From the NCBI GenBank assembly GCA_023634235.1, contig JAMKCF010000013.1, forward strand, positions 62,001 through 126,000: a stretch of 64,000 nucleotides of DNA, read 5' to 3'. This DNA comes from Pisaster brevispinus (Eukaryota > Echinodermata > Asteroidea > Forcipulatida > Asteriidae). This document shows positions 1 through 14,300 of the stretch, one piece after another. The position numbers and the translations under genes were made by a program. Position 1 is the first letter of the stretch; the number at the start of each line of letters is the position of its first letter. Under the pieces are notes generated by a model. It ran no database searches and had not been told where the DNA came from. It was given only the letters and a program-made list of their open reading frames with translations.

Positions 1-566
1 AAATATCAAGTCATCATCAAAATATCACCTTTCTTGCAGGTGACTACAAGCGGAGCTGATTAATATTAGTCAGCCCCTTATGATTAATTGAACCAAATTA
101 ACTTGTGTACAGGTGCTAAACATTCCACAATGACATCGTACGTGCATTGGTTGAAGAACATTGTATTCCTTCAAGTTGAGAGACAGTGCAACGGGATAGC
201 ACCTTTAAATTTGCTTCCAACCTTTGGTGTGTCTTGATATATTTATTAAAATTGTATAGTTTTACCCATAAACTGATGTGTGTAAAGCACTGTTTACTCA
301 GTACTTTCCTGAGTCCTGTACAAAACAAATTATTGTTTACCACTATGAACACTAGCATTCGGTGAAGGCATATTTCTAAACGGTAAATACTTGTCAATTG
401 GTTCAGACTTGTCATCACTGATCCCACATTTTCGATTGTGAATAAAAACTTTCCTCTTGTAAAAAGATGAGGGAATTAGTTTAAAGGTTTCCGATTTACA
501 TCATATTTGGCATAGCACTATCTCCATTTGTGACTCAGTCAACCACAACGATAACAAGGTAATGAC
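1..566. other. left flank, no gene seen
   Basis: AT-rich sequence outside the duplicated unit. It contains only short unsupported reading frames and no splice-consistent exon of the receptor gene. It may include distal 3' flank of gene A, whose stop codon is near 1,523. I found no convincing polyadenylation signal tied to that gene. Confidence 0.5.
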
Positions 567-1029
567 CTAGTCGGATTTGCATAACCAAAATCTGAGTGGT
601 ATACCTGCATGCTTTTGTTGACCAGACATCCTTGGACTGCTGTCAACATAACTAGTAGGCCCGGCAGTAAAATTCGGAGAATTTGTTTTGTTTTCAAGAG
701 ACTCCACCTTACAAGCCAAATTCTTTAGCGTGCTGACCAATGAGTCTAACTTAGATTCAAGACTGTGACTTGTACCTAAAGCATGTACCGTTGCGTCTGA
801 CTCATTGGACACTTACAGCCAATCTTGTTGCATTTAGTGCTTCGTGAAAATCTTCAGGTTCCTTTGAAAACATGAAAGCTCTAATCGATGGTATTAAACC
901 TCTAACAAAAATAGAAAGTTGTTCGGCCTCTGTCTTTTTGACTTGTTTACACAAATGCATAATGTCACAGGCATAATCATCCAATGTTTCGGTTGGAAGT
1001 TGCTTGCGGAAAAGCAATTTTGTTTCCAT
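567..1029 (-). pseudogene. gag-like retrotransposon fragment
   Basis: Two short minus-strand reading frames, 1029-802 and 812-567, join if one frame change is allowed. The first part has the feel of a gag of an LTR retrotransposon: a run including RKQLPTETLDDYA, LCKQV, a hydrophobic FVRGLIPSIR segment and FHEALNATRLA. The second part is a polar, coiled-coil-like stretch (SLESKLDSLVSTL). No zinc knuckle, protease or reverse transcriptase follows, so this is a broken remnant. It lies just outside the start of unit A. The gag assignment rests on pattern recognition only; an unrelated repeat is possible. Confidence 0.45.
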
Positions 1030-1522
1030 ATTCCATCGCCATGAGTTACCTTCAATTACAACACTAGTGTTCTAAAATTTATGTATTTTCTTTAAAATGT
1101 GATACTATATTGTGATGTTTGCAAATAAAGTTGGATTTTAATACGATGACAGTACGTTCCGTTGTTGCTATATTTTGTGTTCATGCTAAGAGTGCCTGGG
1201 CTTGACCTCATTAAATATGCAGGTCAGATACAGAAAGTAAGGTGCTCTGAAGGAGCGATTTATAACACAGCTTGAAAATAACAAAAACTTGATCTTTGAA
1301 TCGTTTAGCCGAGTACGGGTAACTACAGAGAAAAATAACAAAATCAGTCGAAATAATATCATCACTTCACAATAATCAAAACACTTTCCGCTTGCATAAA
1401 AAATGAATTTCAACAAAAACAAATTTTGAGTACGACGGAATTACAAAGTGGACCACTTGTTATAATTTGCTGAATCGTCTTGTTACTTTAGCTTCAACAA
1501 GGCACCTGTTGATGAGGGTTTT

Positions 1523-4500
1523 CTAAATGTTTGCATACACGACGTCAACGTTCAAATACATCTGTAAGGCGTCGTAGATCAACTTGTACTGCTCCTGAAC
1601 AAACCAAAACGGAAGGCATCAAAACAATGCATTATTTTGTTTTTCATTTGTAACTCATTCTCCAGTCCTCTGAATGGAGAATATTTCCGGGTTGTACAAT
1701 TGTTGTTCGGATGTCGACTTTACATGCAATGACTGTAATGTCTGGCACTGACCGGCACGGCATGATAACAATATTAACCCTTTAGAGATCAAAGCCTGCT
1801 CCACACAGCCCCTTTAAGATCAAGCTTAGCTCTTTGTAAAATCAAGCTCAGAGCACAGTTTCATAAATCTGTTTAGCAGAAAATGTTGCTTAAATTTGCA
1901 CCGGGATACCAGTTGCAGATGGTACATGCCAAATTGTACTTTGGTAGGTAACCTTATTCTGGCAAGCAAAATTGGGCCACGGTCTCCGTAGGTTGCCAGG
2001 TGGGTTTGAGGAATAGAGAGTACCAGTCATACAGATTAACCGCATAGAAAACAAGTGTGTTGCCAAAGTATACCATGCTCAGCGGTAATTAACGGTAAAG
2101 TCAGCTTACCTGTGACTGCACCAATCCATGACGCGAGACTCTGAGTTTCTTGACAGCCTGGAAGACATCCACCACATTCTCAACACTCAGTCTCTCTATG
2201 ACATTGAGGAGAGCGCAGAATGCTCCACTGGCGCCCTCACCGTCACTGTCAAACACAAAAACCATCTTTAAAAAATGTTTGAGCTGTGGTTTACAGAGAA
2301 AAGCTTTTTTCTTTTGTCTGTAATTAAAACACAAATAGTCCTATCATCTTAATACAAATTGCAAATCTTGAAGTAATTTCTTCTCTGTTTATATGTTAAT
2401 AAAAAAAAGTACTCATGAATAAGCAATAGAAATAATTTTTGCAATTGAAATTATGCAAAGATATCAGTCATGTCTACAAACTTTTGATCAAGACTTCATC
2501 AATTGTATGGGTGAAACTGTTATGATCGTCATCTATTTACAAGTAGGTTGTTGTGGCATTACATTTTGACAAGAATGTGCAAATGAGTCAACCAAAGCTT
2601 GATGACATTAGAAAAAAATTGTTAAGACTTTGCTTGTTTTGAAAACTAGCAAAAGAAAATAACCGAACACCATACATGCACTGAATTGTAGTTCGGTCGT
2701 CTTTATGCTCATGTTGCCACTCTTTAACGGCTGTGACCAACTCCACGATGGATTTTGGTGATGAAGGTACGCCACCAACAGGCCAGTTCAGTAATTGAAG
2801 GTGACAAACCAGACGGAATTCCTGAGTTCCAATGACAAGATTGAAACAAACAATTATTGCAAGCACAGTTAGTGCAACGACACAATGCAAATCCGTTGTG
2901 AATGCGCCTACGCACTGTCAAATTTTCTGGATTGTTTGCAAAGTACACTTTTTTAGCTTATGTAATGTCTGCCACTGAACGATTTATGGGACTGCACACG
3001 ACCCATAGAGGTTGGACTCACTGATGCTGTGTGCTGCCCAAGTGCTCCAGGCCTAGAATCTCAACTTTGAGAGGGCGAGGTCATTTTTAACTTTTCAAAG
3101 GGCACTCATCAATGGAAAATCTGATGGTCTAAACGAAACTTGTGAAGGGGCACCAAGGAGAATACCATGAGCAACATAGACCTTGATCTTCTTGGCCTCC
3201 CTGTTATTCCAGGCCTGGTACTCTGTGGGAGTATCTCCTTCAGGAAGGCTCTAAAGGCTGTTAACCTCCACACCTGAGGCCATGTCTGAATTAGCGGCTA
3301 CGGCTACTTGAACAAACATTGAAGCATTTGATACCCATAGCAACACCATTAGCAAGAGCAACAGCCACAGCCGCAATGACCAATTCAGACAGTCTTAGTT
3401 TCTAGACTGTTTCTTTACTATGCAAGGTTTCAATGACTAATCTAGCTTCATACCTGATCGTCATCTTTTGCCAGGGAAAGGTAACGTATGGCGACGTTTG
3501 GTATCACTTTATCAATAGACTGTGCAGTGACTACCAGACTGCCATATCTTGCAGAGCCTCTCTCTGGCCAGTATTTGACACATGTCTGTGAGAGAAAAAC
3601 AAGTAAATATCAAAAAGGATTTTTCTCACCATCTAACCCTGTTGATGGAAAAATTTACTTAGCACCAATGTTAACACAATTCAGGTGTACAGTTAAAATA
3701 AGCATAACAAATCCTGGATTTACTTTTTTCATCATGCTGGTAGAAATATTACTTAGCACCCATTTTAACACAAATCAGGTGTACGTTAAGCATAGAAAAA
3801 CCAGGATTAAAATTTTTCAAATAAATTAAAAGTAAACAATTTAACATAAAATACAAGTAATTTCATAAAGTAAACATCTTCGTAATAAATTTTCAAAATT
3901 TATTTCCAAAGGGAACCACACAAGTGAACACATTTCAAATTCTGTAAGTACATTTTCAACTTACAGGATCTTTTTTATCTAGGGTATTCAACATGACGAT
4001 ACAAGTAGACTTGTAGTCATAGACCATCCTCCACATGTCATTGATGGTGTGGGGTAAAGGCATTTGGGTGGTGAGGTACATTCCCTTGGAACTAGGACTC
4101 TGTAAAATCACAAAGTTGAAAGACAAATTTATGATTTATGAAAGTGTAATGAGCTTTAAGGAAAACTATATCGTTGTTTTTGGTACATACATGTTATTGT
4201 AAAAGAGATTTTGAGCATATCAGGCTAATTTAGATTATCAATTTTTTTAAAAGCAACGGGTCTTGTTTTTTCAACTTTGTATTTCATATGTATTCTGGGG
4301 GATTGGTATGATGTGAACTTTAGAATCAGTGAGTTTTCAGATGGAAATATTTATTTGGAGGATTGGTACTGGTTTGAACTTTAGAATCAGTGAGCTTTCA
4401 GATGGAAATATTTCTCTGGAGGATTGGTACTGGTTTGAACTTTAGAATCAATGAGCTTTCAGAGGGAAATATTTATCTGGAGGATTGGTACTGGTTTGAA

Positions 4501-5323
4501 CTTTAGAATCAGTGAGCTTTCAGATGGAAATATTTCTCTGGAGGATTGGTACTGGTATGAACTTTTGAATCAGTGAGCTTTCAGATGGAAATAATTCTCT
4601 GGAGGATTGGTACTGGTATGAACTTTAGAATCAGTGAGCTTCCAGATGGAAATATTTCTCTGGAGGATTGGTACTGGTATGAACTTTAGAATCAGTGAGA
4701 GTTCACATGGAAATATTTCTCCAGATGATTGGTTTTAAATAAGGACAACTCAAAGAAGTCACCCAAGTATTCTGACTTACATTGAGGAAGCTGGCATTGA
4801 TGTAGTTGTTGGATCTGTCTTTTCCTGATGACATCAAGTGAGGTCGGAACAGATCAACTTGAACAATAAAATGTTAGTCAGTGACATTATTTTCACTGTT
4901 TGGTACTTCATCAGATCCTACAAGGAAAGCTTACACGGAGTGTGCCTAGAGCTGGTTCATCCAAGCTTTAAATCAGTAACAGTGCGGTTCCAAGGTAACT
5001 TCCAATAAAAGTCAATTCAAGGAAACACATACAACTACAGTGTAGGACAAGTCTCTATGCATTTAACCAAGACACTATACATTCCAACATGAGGAAATAT
5101 TAATAAAAGTGGATACTTTATGGGCTTAAACAACACATCGATTTGCAGAAAAAAATGCTTGGCTTAACAATACACACAACTTATTTCCTTTAACGTCATT
5201 TATAAAATTGACTAAAGCCTCACCTGGTAGTTTGTCTGAAAATCTGTTTTTCTTAACATTTCCTGGTTGCTGCCCACCTTTAAATTTGTCAGGGTTCGGA
5301 ATATTAGTCACCAAATTCAGATT
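1523..5323 (-). CDS. gene A PTP domain D2, pseudophosphatase (seven exons) and C terminus
   Basis: Exons 5323-5224, 4857-4781, 4099-3965, 3585-3454, 2821-2676, 2245-2110, 1594-1523. Motifs: [10 protein letters not shown] (NRY-like), [40 protein letters not shown] in place of WPD, and the signature C-I-D-G-E-G-A-S-G, where the Arg is Ala. The protein ends [13 protein letters not shown] then VYANI and TAG. Receptor phosphatase D2 domains are often inactive and regulatory (established); this one lacks both acid and Arg. Confidence 0.85.
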
Positions 5324-8300
5324 CTGTATTTAAAGACAATAAACAAATAGTAAAATCAGGGGTATGTTAAATGCTTATTTCAGATGTCATATTACTACAG
5401 TAGAGATACCGACATTTGCATCTTGCAAACATTGAGATTTAGTACAACAATCCTTATGCCTTGTGCTACACAAGGAAAAGGACAAATTGTCTTGACATGG
5501 TTTATGGTGAAGCTTCTTGGCCAGTTTCAATATTGCATTCAGATTGAATGTCTCTGCAAAGAGTTTGTCACATAAAGATGTAACTAAGGAAAAAACAAAG
5601 AAATAACTTTTTTATGCCTGATGCACTTATGACATCAATGAAACATTTGTCATGAAAAGTTGGTGCACAGTCTCCTCAGTTTATACTGAAATACAGAACT
5701 AATTAATGAGACAAAAATGATGAAATGAGACCGTCACCTCAAACTCTAGCTGCAGTCCTGTCTTCCCACTGCTCTTTGTGACCTTCTTCAAGGCAGTCAG
5801 TTTGGAGCGAAGCTTTCCAGGTTTAATGCTGGTGTCACCACAAAGGAACGTCTCAATCAAGACATCAAAGATGAACTCATACTGGGCCTGTTTGGGTTGA
5901 GAAAGAACTTAAGTAGTAGGCCTGGTATTTCATCTTTGAGAGGGCAAGGTCATTTTCATTTTGCAAATAACACTTCCATTGTAAAAAGCTTAAAGTCTTC
6001 AGGAAACTTTTGAAAGAGCATCATGGCCAAGACCAGGGCCATGACCTCTGTGTAACTCCAGGCCTGTAGTATAGTCGGTGGTCTAGATGCCCATTGTCAA
6101 GAGGTGCGTTCTGCGTTATGCAAAGGGTCAGTAGGAAGCTTTGAACAGCTTCTGAAAATTAAGTAACAAGCTTTCAACGTTTTGGCTTTTGGACATTGTG
6201 CTACGAAACTTTAAAAACTTCACAGTGAAATAAAACACGAAGTGTTTAATACCATACTGATGTTTGTTAACTAAACCTTATGTTAAGTTCATATGCGTTT
6301 TATCATCGTCCACCAAATTGTTGTTTACTTTTTGTAAGCTTTCTCCGATGCGATTGTTTTATTTCTAACTTTTATAGGTACTATTTAATAAGACAATGGA
6401 CAGAACTTGTACAAATGACCTAAAATAACTTAATGTATCTAATTTACCGATGTTTGAATCATCTTCATCCGTTTGTCTCTCATGCCACAAGCAAAGTTCC
6501 AGATATCAACTCGACCTTCTACCTTGGCCTGGTCCATCATGGCGTCCAAAACCAAAAACACCCCGGTGCGGCTGATTCCAGCACTACAAAGTAACATAAA
6601 CAATTATGATGCACCATTTTTAGTCTCAGTCTGATTTTTTATTAAAAAGAGAAATCGAAGAACTATAAAACCAAAATAGAACAACAAAGCAAGAAATATA
6701 GGTCTTGCCCTAGAGACATACAGAATAGCAAGGTACACAAGCGATGATGAAAGGAGGGCAACTAGATGAACATGGAGAACAGCAGAATTATTGTCACTTG
6801 AGAAAATGATAAATGAGTGTATGAAAGGAGCATGCAAGTATGAGATGCCAGTCTGGGGAAGAACACACGACAACCTACCAACAAAAGGACCAAACAATAC
6901 TATGCAGGCTAGGGACAACAAAAGGAAACATGTTATCCAACATATAGTCAGACAGGAAGTGGAAAAAGACATATATGAACAAAATGAGGGAGAGGAAGAC
7001 AGATCAAGTTCGTCAATCTCGAAGGATTAAATGAAACCAATATCAGAAAAAATTTAAATAGATGGCTTTAAGTTGACCGAGAAATATCGGCAGGGGACAA
7101 ATTACAGCTGATGTGACGTGGACTAGTGTCCCACAATCTCTGAAGACGAGGGGACGGGGAGTGAAGTAATAAGTCTGTGAGAGCACACAGATGGCAGAAC
7201 GTGAGCGTGTCAAGACGACGAAGGTAACGACAAAAACAGAAAACATCTTCGTCTCTCCATGCACGAAGCCAACAAGAATGAGCGTATCAAGATGAAGAGG
7301 CTTGTGATGAAAATGTTGTTTCTCTCTCAAACTGTGTGAACACTGAATAAATCCAACATAAAGAAATCCGTTTTAGCTAATTAGTTCATCAACTTATGCT
7401 TGCTCAAAGTCTTGTTTTTACTTTTGTGTGTGAAACAAACTCATTTGATTTTGGGTTGAACAAAGAAGTTGACTAGAGCATGTGACCTCTGAACAAACAT
7501 GCCGGTGCTCTATCAAATGAGCTATCCAGTCCTTATGTTGGTGGTCTCCCCCATCAGTTTCTCTTGTGGTTTGAAACAACCCTATTTAAGCTACTAATGG
7601 CGTACAAACAAAGTACAATCACAACAATACCAACCTGCAATGAACGACCATCGGACCAGCATTCTTGGGGTTGTACTCTTTTACCGTTTTGACAAAATTC
7701 ACCACTTTGATGGGATCTTGGGGCAAGCCCGTACGAGGCCATGTTATGAAATGATACTGACGAACCTGTCTGGTCCAATCATCCTAGGGTGTTATAAAAA
7801 AAACAGGATTCGAGAGTTACTAAACAGGATTTATCCACAAGATATAGACATTGCAGGTGAAGATAAAAATGTTGTTGAAAGTGTCTTTACTTACAGTTCG
7901 ATATTTTGAAAATCAGGCTTAGTACAATAGCAGGGCTCAGTTATCATCGCAGTAATCTTCGTTAGGAGTCAGTGCCCGCGTGTGTTATAAACTGTGGTGA
8001 GCATTTCATGGCCAGGGTTTATATACACATTTACCACAAATTGTACGTGGCTGACAGTAGCCGTGTGGTGTTGCTGCGAAGAGTCAGGTGCAATAGGTTA
8101 AGTGTACGCATCCAGAATAACTCAGTCTTGTGTGTAGCTTTAAGGCTATATTAAAACAAAAACAAGATAATGTCTACTTAGCAAAGTTTGTTTGGGTTGG
8201 CTTCAACGTAAATAAGCAATTTACTTCATTACCTGCAATTTCAGATTTATCGTAAAATCTCGGACGACGTAATCTTCATGTGTTTCCTCCGTTTTCAAAG

Positions 8301-11300
8301 TGACAACATAATCACCATAGCGTGCTGTTTTGTCTGGCCAATACTTCTCACATTTTTCCTGAAAGTTTAAAATGGAATAGAGCAAACACCAAAACAAAGG
8401 AAAAAAAGTTAAATGTGTCTACCTCAAGTTGGTCACAAATTGAACAATGCAGCTTGAATTACCTTGACTCCTTCTTGTAGGTTGGTGAGCATGACAATCT
8501 TAGCGGTATTCTCCTGCCATACCATCCTCCACATGTCACAAACGGAAGCCTTGGTTGGACCTAAAGTTGTGACATATAAAATAATATGAGATGTACAGAT
8601 CACAGTGAAAAGGGCTGGCTGGTTTTAAACCACTGAATAAATCCAGTTATGATCAATAATTATTTTACATTTTTGGTAATGAATCCAAGGATGCCCTAAA
8701 AGTGAATTTAGACATTGTAGCTCGCAAGCCTGAGGAAACCTGTAAACAAGGGTGCTTGCTATGTGAGCCAGAACACCCCGGGGGTTAACCCTCTACTCTT
8801 CAGATATAAGTGTCCTGGGTTGTTTTCATGCACACCAATCCCAGTACACGGGACTTACAACTTCATGTCCCATTCGAAGAACCCCTTAATATATGGTAGA
8901 GAATCTTTCTCAAGACACAAATGCCAAAACCAGGGTTTGAACCCACACTAGAGCTCAAGTCCGATGCTCTGATCCGCTCGGCCACGACACGCCACAAATA
9001 TGGAAACATTATTTGCCAAAGTTTTCAGTTTTGATACCTTTTTGTAGTTTAAAGCTCCAAGATAAGTTGCAAAAGTTTGTTAATAATTTGACTCACCTTG
9101 GCTGGCTATGTACATGTTCGGTTCTCTCAAACCCTGTAATAGTGAGCAGAAGAGCAAAAAAAAAGGTTACATTATGTCTGCATTTTAACAGATATCGTCA
9201 AAAACTGTCTTATTTCGGGGTTTTTTTTTTGGGGGGGGGGTTATTGGACTGAAAAACGAAGCGTCTTAAAGTTAATCCACCATACTTGGTTTAAGTTCAC
9301 TACTGCTCAGGGGAGTTTCCCGCCTTTTCCAGTTCTTTCTCAAACTTGGATTGGTCCGTCATGGATTCTTTACAGGCAATTACAGAGACCACTCAGAACA
9401 GAAACAGATCATTAGGATTAACTTACATCCATGTAACTTGCATTCACATAATCCGAGTCTAGTTGATTTGGTAGTTTCTCAAGCACAACGCGAGAAAAAT
9501 CATCTGTAATGATAACATGTTAGGAATAAAATCAATGCAAGACCATGAAATTTCACTATTTTCTAGTTATCTGATCTGGTACTAACCTTATCCCGAGGCA
9601 ACGTGAGAGGAATATGAAAAAGGGGTGGACAGAGGAAAAGATGGGAAGAAAACATCAAAGAGTGGACAAAACTAGAGTTTGCCGACTCACAGAGGGCAGT
9701 GGAGGACAGAGAGGCATGGGGGAAGATTGTTACCAACAGTGGGCTTTAGAGGACAAAGAGGCATGGAGAAAGAGTGTTGTGAAGTCATCAGTGGCGCCCA
9801 ACGTCATTTAACGTGTTAACACCTCATCTGGCATGAAGTTGTTAACGGAGAGAGCATTACTACGGAGCCCCTAAAGGGACAGGTGAAAAAAAATTGAAAA
9901 GGTAAAAAAAAAGTTCAATATTATTTCGTTCCCTCGAATTAGTATTTCGTTCCCCCGAAATACTAATTCGTTCCCTCGAAATCATTTCGTTCCCTCGAAA
10001 TACTAATTCGTTCCCCCGAAATACTAATTCGTTCCCCCGAAATAATTTCGTTCCCTCGAAATATTATCTCGTTCCCTCGAAATATTATTACGTTCCCTCG
10101 AAATATTATTTCGTTCCCTCGAAGTAATCTATTTCGTTCCCTCGAAATAATAATTCGAGGGAACGAAATAATATTTCGAGGGAACGAAATGATTTCGAGG
10201 GAACGAATTAGTATTTCGAGGGAACGAAATGATTTCGAGGTAACGAAATAATATTTCGAGGAAACGAAATAGTATTTCGAGGAAACGAAATACTAATTCG
10301 AGGGAACGAAATAATATTTCGCGGGAACGAAATAATATTGAACTTTTTTTTTACTTTTTCAATTTTTTTTCACCTGTCCCTTTAGGGGCTCCGTACATTT
10401 CAGATTATAATGTAAAGAAAAAAGTTGCAATACAAACAAAAATCGTTAAACTCACAAGGAATGATGTTAGCATAACGATTCTTGTCCTTGTTCTTGTCAT
10501 CTTTTCCTCTTTTACATGAATGATGGTCGGCATCGGGCAAACTCTAAAAATTGAAAATAAATTGTAGAAAAAGGAAACAGCTTGATATTCCTAATTACAT
10601 GGAGGCAATAGCTCTTCGTAGGGCCTACTGATGACATCACCAGTTTGCAGAAGAATGGGAAACCATTCTGTCTCTGTCGGAATTGCAGTACCCAGCTTAC
10701 AGCACTTCAGCAATGCCCTAAACAAACCTTGACATCATCAGTACAGGGGTCTATTAGAGCCACATAGACCCACTGAAGAGCCACTTACATATGGCAGTTA
10801 ACACATAAATTAGCTTATCACATAAACATTTTGCTCAGCATAATCGTTAGCGTGTGCCCAGGCAGTCAAGTGCACCGGGCTCAATTTTTGGGGAAATAAT
10901 AAAGGATACTTTTAGGGACATTCTTGGTGTAAAAAAGCGCACAATAAATTCACATCTTGTTATTATTACAGAACCATCATTATCATGACTCACCTCATAG
11001 TCAAACAGAAACCCGTTGCCTTCTTTGTACGTTTCCTCCTTCTTCTTGCTGACATAATCTTTGAACTCTGACAATGGAATCGGAAAAGGAGCCGTAAACT
11101 GCTTCTTCTTGTTAACCTGCTTTGGTCTGGCTGGTGCAGCAGCTGGCCGTGCAGTGGCTGGTGCAGTGGCTTGTGGGGTTCCAGTAATGACTTCATAGGC
11201 AGCATCATATGGATTTTCTAGTCCTGCAGAAAGTTGTTTTTGCTTGCTTGCACTCGAGCTGATAAAACAAATACAACATTCAAGAAATGTTTCGCTTTGA

Positions 11301-14300
11301 TGTTGTCAACAAAAATGGTGTGCAGAATTTGTTTATAAGGTATGTTTTAATTATTTTACTTTATTTTACTTATTTTATTTTCTGTTGTAGTTTAGATGCT
11401 CACATCTCAATGTTTCGTAAAATAAAGCCCTAACATGACCTTTTTGTTATTAAACTCGCTGCACTTCTGCCGTTGACGGCATTTCAAATTGACACTTTTG
11501 CCGTTGATGACGTGTAAAAATGAAAAACTATTACGTCGTCGTAAAGTGTTGCTTTGCATGCCAACAAAATAGCTTCACACAAAACAGGTTTCCCATGAAA
11601 AAAATTTTCTCGATGAATAATGTGAGAGAGCTTTCTCTGAATTTTACTGAAAAGCAGCGGAGAAAGATGTTTACAATTTTAAATTTTACAATTAAACACT
11701 GCCATAATCTCATATGATCTAAAACTTATTGTTGTCGTTGAAAAAAAAGTTATCATATAGATGAGCATTGTCAACTACACATCTCACCTTACCAAGGTTT
11801 CATATTAATTATCAGTTAATAAAAATCGTATGGATAGAACTTAAACAAACAATGTCAAAAAAGCAGTGGCAACAAGTACAACTTTTTGGGGGCACGTGTG
11901 TACCTTGGAGAACTGTGTTCACACTAAACTGAATATTTTGTTTTAAAAATCAAATTAAATTCGACAAAAGCAAGCAATAGATAGGAACTGTGTTCTTTGT
12001 TTGTGATTGACACACAAGGATTACAGTCATTGCTGAGGAAAAATGTCTGAAATTAGGATCCAAAATGAACAAGATGTTAAAGTAGCGACATTTCAACATT
12101 TTAGCAATTCCTGGAGTTCTACGTTTCAAGGAGCTTCTGTATGGGAGCAACACTCATCAGCATACAGAAGCTTTGTGAATCAATGAGCAGGATTTCTTTG
12201 TAGTAACAGAAAATGACTGCTATGTTTTTCGTCAGGCATACAAAGGCTGGAAATCAGATTAAAGTGTGAAACTTAACTCGTTCTTGTAGTCAAATCTACA
12301 CCTTATTTTGTTTACAAGACAGGTTTCCTTAAGCTTTCGAGCTCATCAATAAAGTTCACTTATAAGGCATACTTGCTTTCATTACCGTAAATATAGAATA
12401 CTTATAACAGGGTGGTTAGTTATGACCTACCATTTGCAGCGTTGAAATGTCTACGGTCCCCTGAGCTGTGGTTAAGCCTTTTATTTCTCCTGTCAAAGGT
12501 ACAGTTACCAGAAATACACACAAAAAAACATTACCAACCACTAAACAACGGTTAATAGCAGTTATTGGTTCATTCATTCTTTCATTCATTCATTCCGAAA
12601 TGGTTTGTCACTACCATGTTTGTCGAAAACACAAGCTGAATTGTATGAGTTACAGTAAAAACAGTAGACTGCTTAACTTGTTGAAAGCAGCTCTACGATG
12701 TTGGGCCCCTATTTCATGAAGCTGCTTGAGCACAAGTGTTTGCTAAGCACCACAACATTATGCTTAGCAGACTAAGGTTACTAGTCAAAATGGCCCTCAT
12801 GTACCCTCTGTAACTGACTGACATCATGCTAATTTCTGCTTAGTAAATCATTGTTAGGCAACATTTTTGGCCCATTTTCCCTGTCATTATCATGTAACTA
12901 AATTGTGACAATAAAAATTACCTTTTTTTGAAGATCAAAGCAGCTATAATACAAATCAAGACAAGCAGCATCAATGGAACCACAATCGCAGCTACCGGTG
13001 GGCTTGCACTTTGTGGCACTGCCGAACAAAGATTATATTGTTTGAGTTTTGAAACAAAGCGATTTTTTTTTTCTTGTAATTGTTTTTAAGTTCATGCTAA
13101 CATCATCGACATTTAAAGAAAGATAATGATGTGTTAAATTTGTATGTAAAATTTATGACATTGACAAATAATTAGTCCAGGATTTCAGTTTTAGTCAAAA
13201 GCCAGCTGCTCAATTCATTTGAGTTTTTCCAATCGAGACAAACAATTTTAATTGTTTCTGAAACTTGGACAATAATATGACTCATAATGTTACCTTATTA
13301 CTACATGATATTTACTCTTGTGGCGAATGATAGTGAATGGAAACGGCCAGATTTCAACAAGGGATTACACTCAGTGATAATTTGCACCAACAAAAAGCAT
13401 TCATTTTATTATTTGTTTTTAACTCATAACTCATGACCCTTGTCATTTGAAGAAGAAAAAACACAATAAATACAAAGCAGGCATAGACACTTTGTCAACC
13501 CACACTCTGAAAATTCTAAAAACTCCTAGTAAACAAGTTTTCATTCAAGGCCAAAGTAGTTTATGATAAATGTTTTACAAACTTGGACAATAATGTGACT
13601 CATAATTCTACCTTGTTACTATATTATATTTACTGATGTGGTGAAGCTGAGTGAATTGAAAAAGCCGGATTTTTCCAAGGGATTAGACTCAGTGATAATT
13701 TGATTAAACAAAAAACATTCAACATTTGTTTTATAACTCACCCAAAGATCCTTGTCATTTAAAATTGTTTTCACAATAAATACAAAACAGACATGGAAAC
13801 TCGTCTACCCCACCCTCTCAAAATTCGAAAAAAACTCCTAGTAAACAACGTTGATGACTCCATGTAGACAAGCACCGCCCTTGTCAGCCGTGACACATTT
13901 ACCTTTGACCTTGCCTCTTTTGGACAAACAAGTGGAGAATGATTGCGTTTTTGGAAATGACGCTATACGAAGCGTTCAAAGTGTCCTATAATTCAATGTA
14001 GGACTCCCATAATAAGTTTTGTTGTGTCGCAGCAGTTTTCATAGTTAAATAAAGGATGTCACGTGACGGGTGTTCCACCAATCAAATGACAAGGATCGGT
14101 GAGTCCTATGTAATCGACATGATGCATTAAGTGCATTTTGTCTGGTATCCTAGGAATGATAGCTTTTATTCTCATTTCACATAAAAGAACCATACTTTTT
14201 TTGCTTCCTGCCTCAGTTTGAATAGCCTGGGTAGCAAAATTGTCACAATCTGACCAAGATGAGTTATTAAGCAGTAAATTACCTTGAACTCTGAATGGCT

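Noticed and set aside
6791..7030. 79-codon forward frame with charged C terminus
   Set aside because: The matching sequence in unit B has an early stop and different flanks, and it overlaps an intron of gene A on the other strand. No family recognised.
9920..10340. CRISPR-like array of short repeats
   Set aside because: Units are adjacent without unique spacers, invert at the centre, and lie inside an animal intron within a foldback element.
11520..11717. Short forward frame conserved in both units
   Set aside because: Conservation equals that of the surrounding intron and there is no splice or codon signal.
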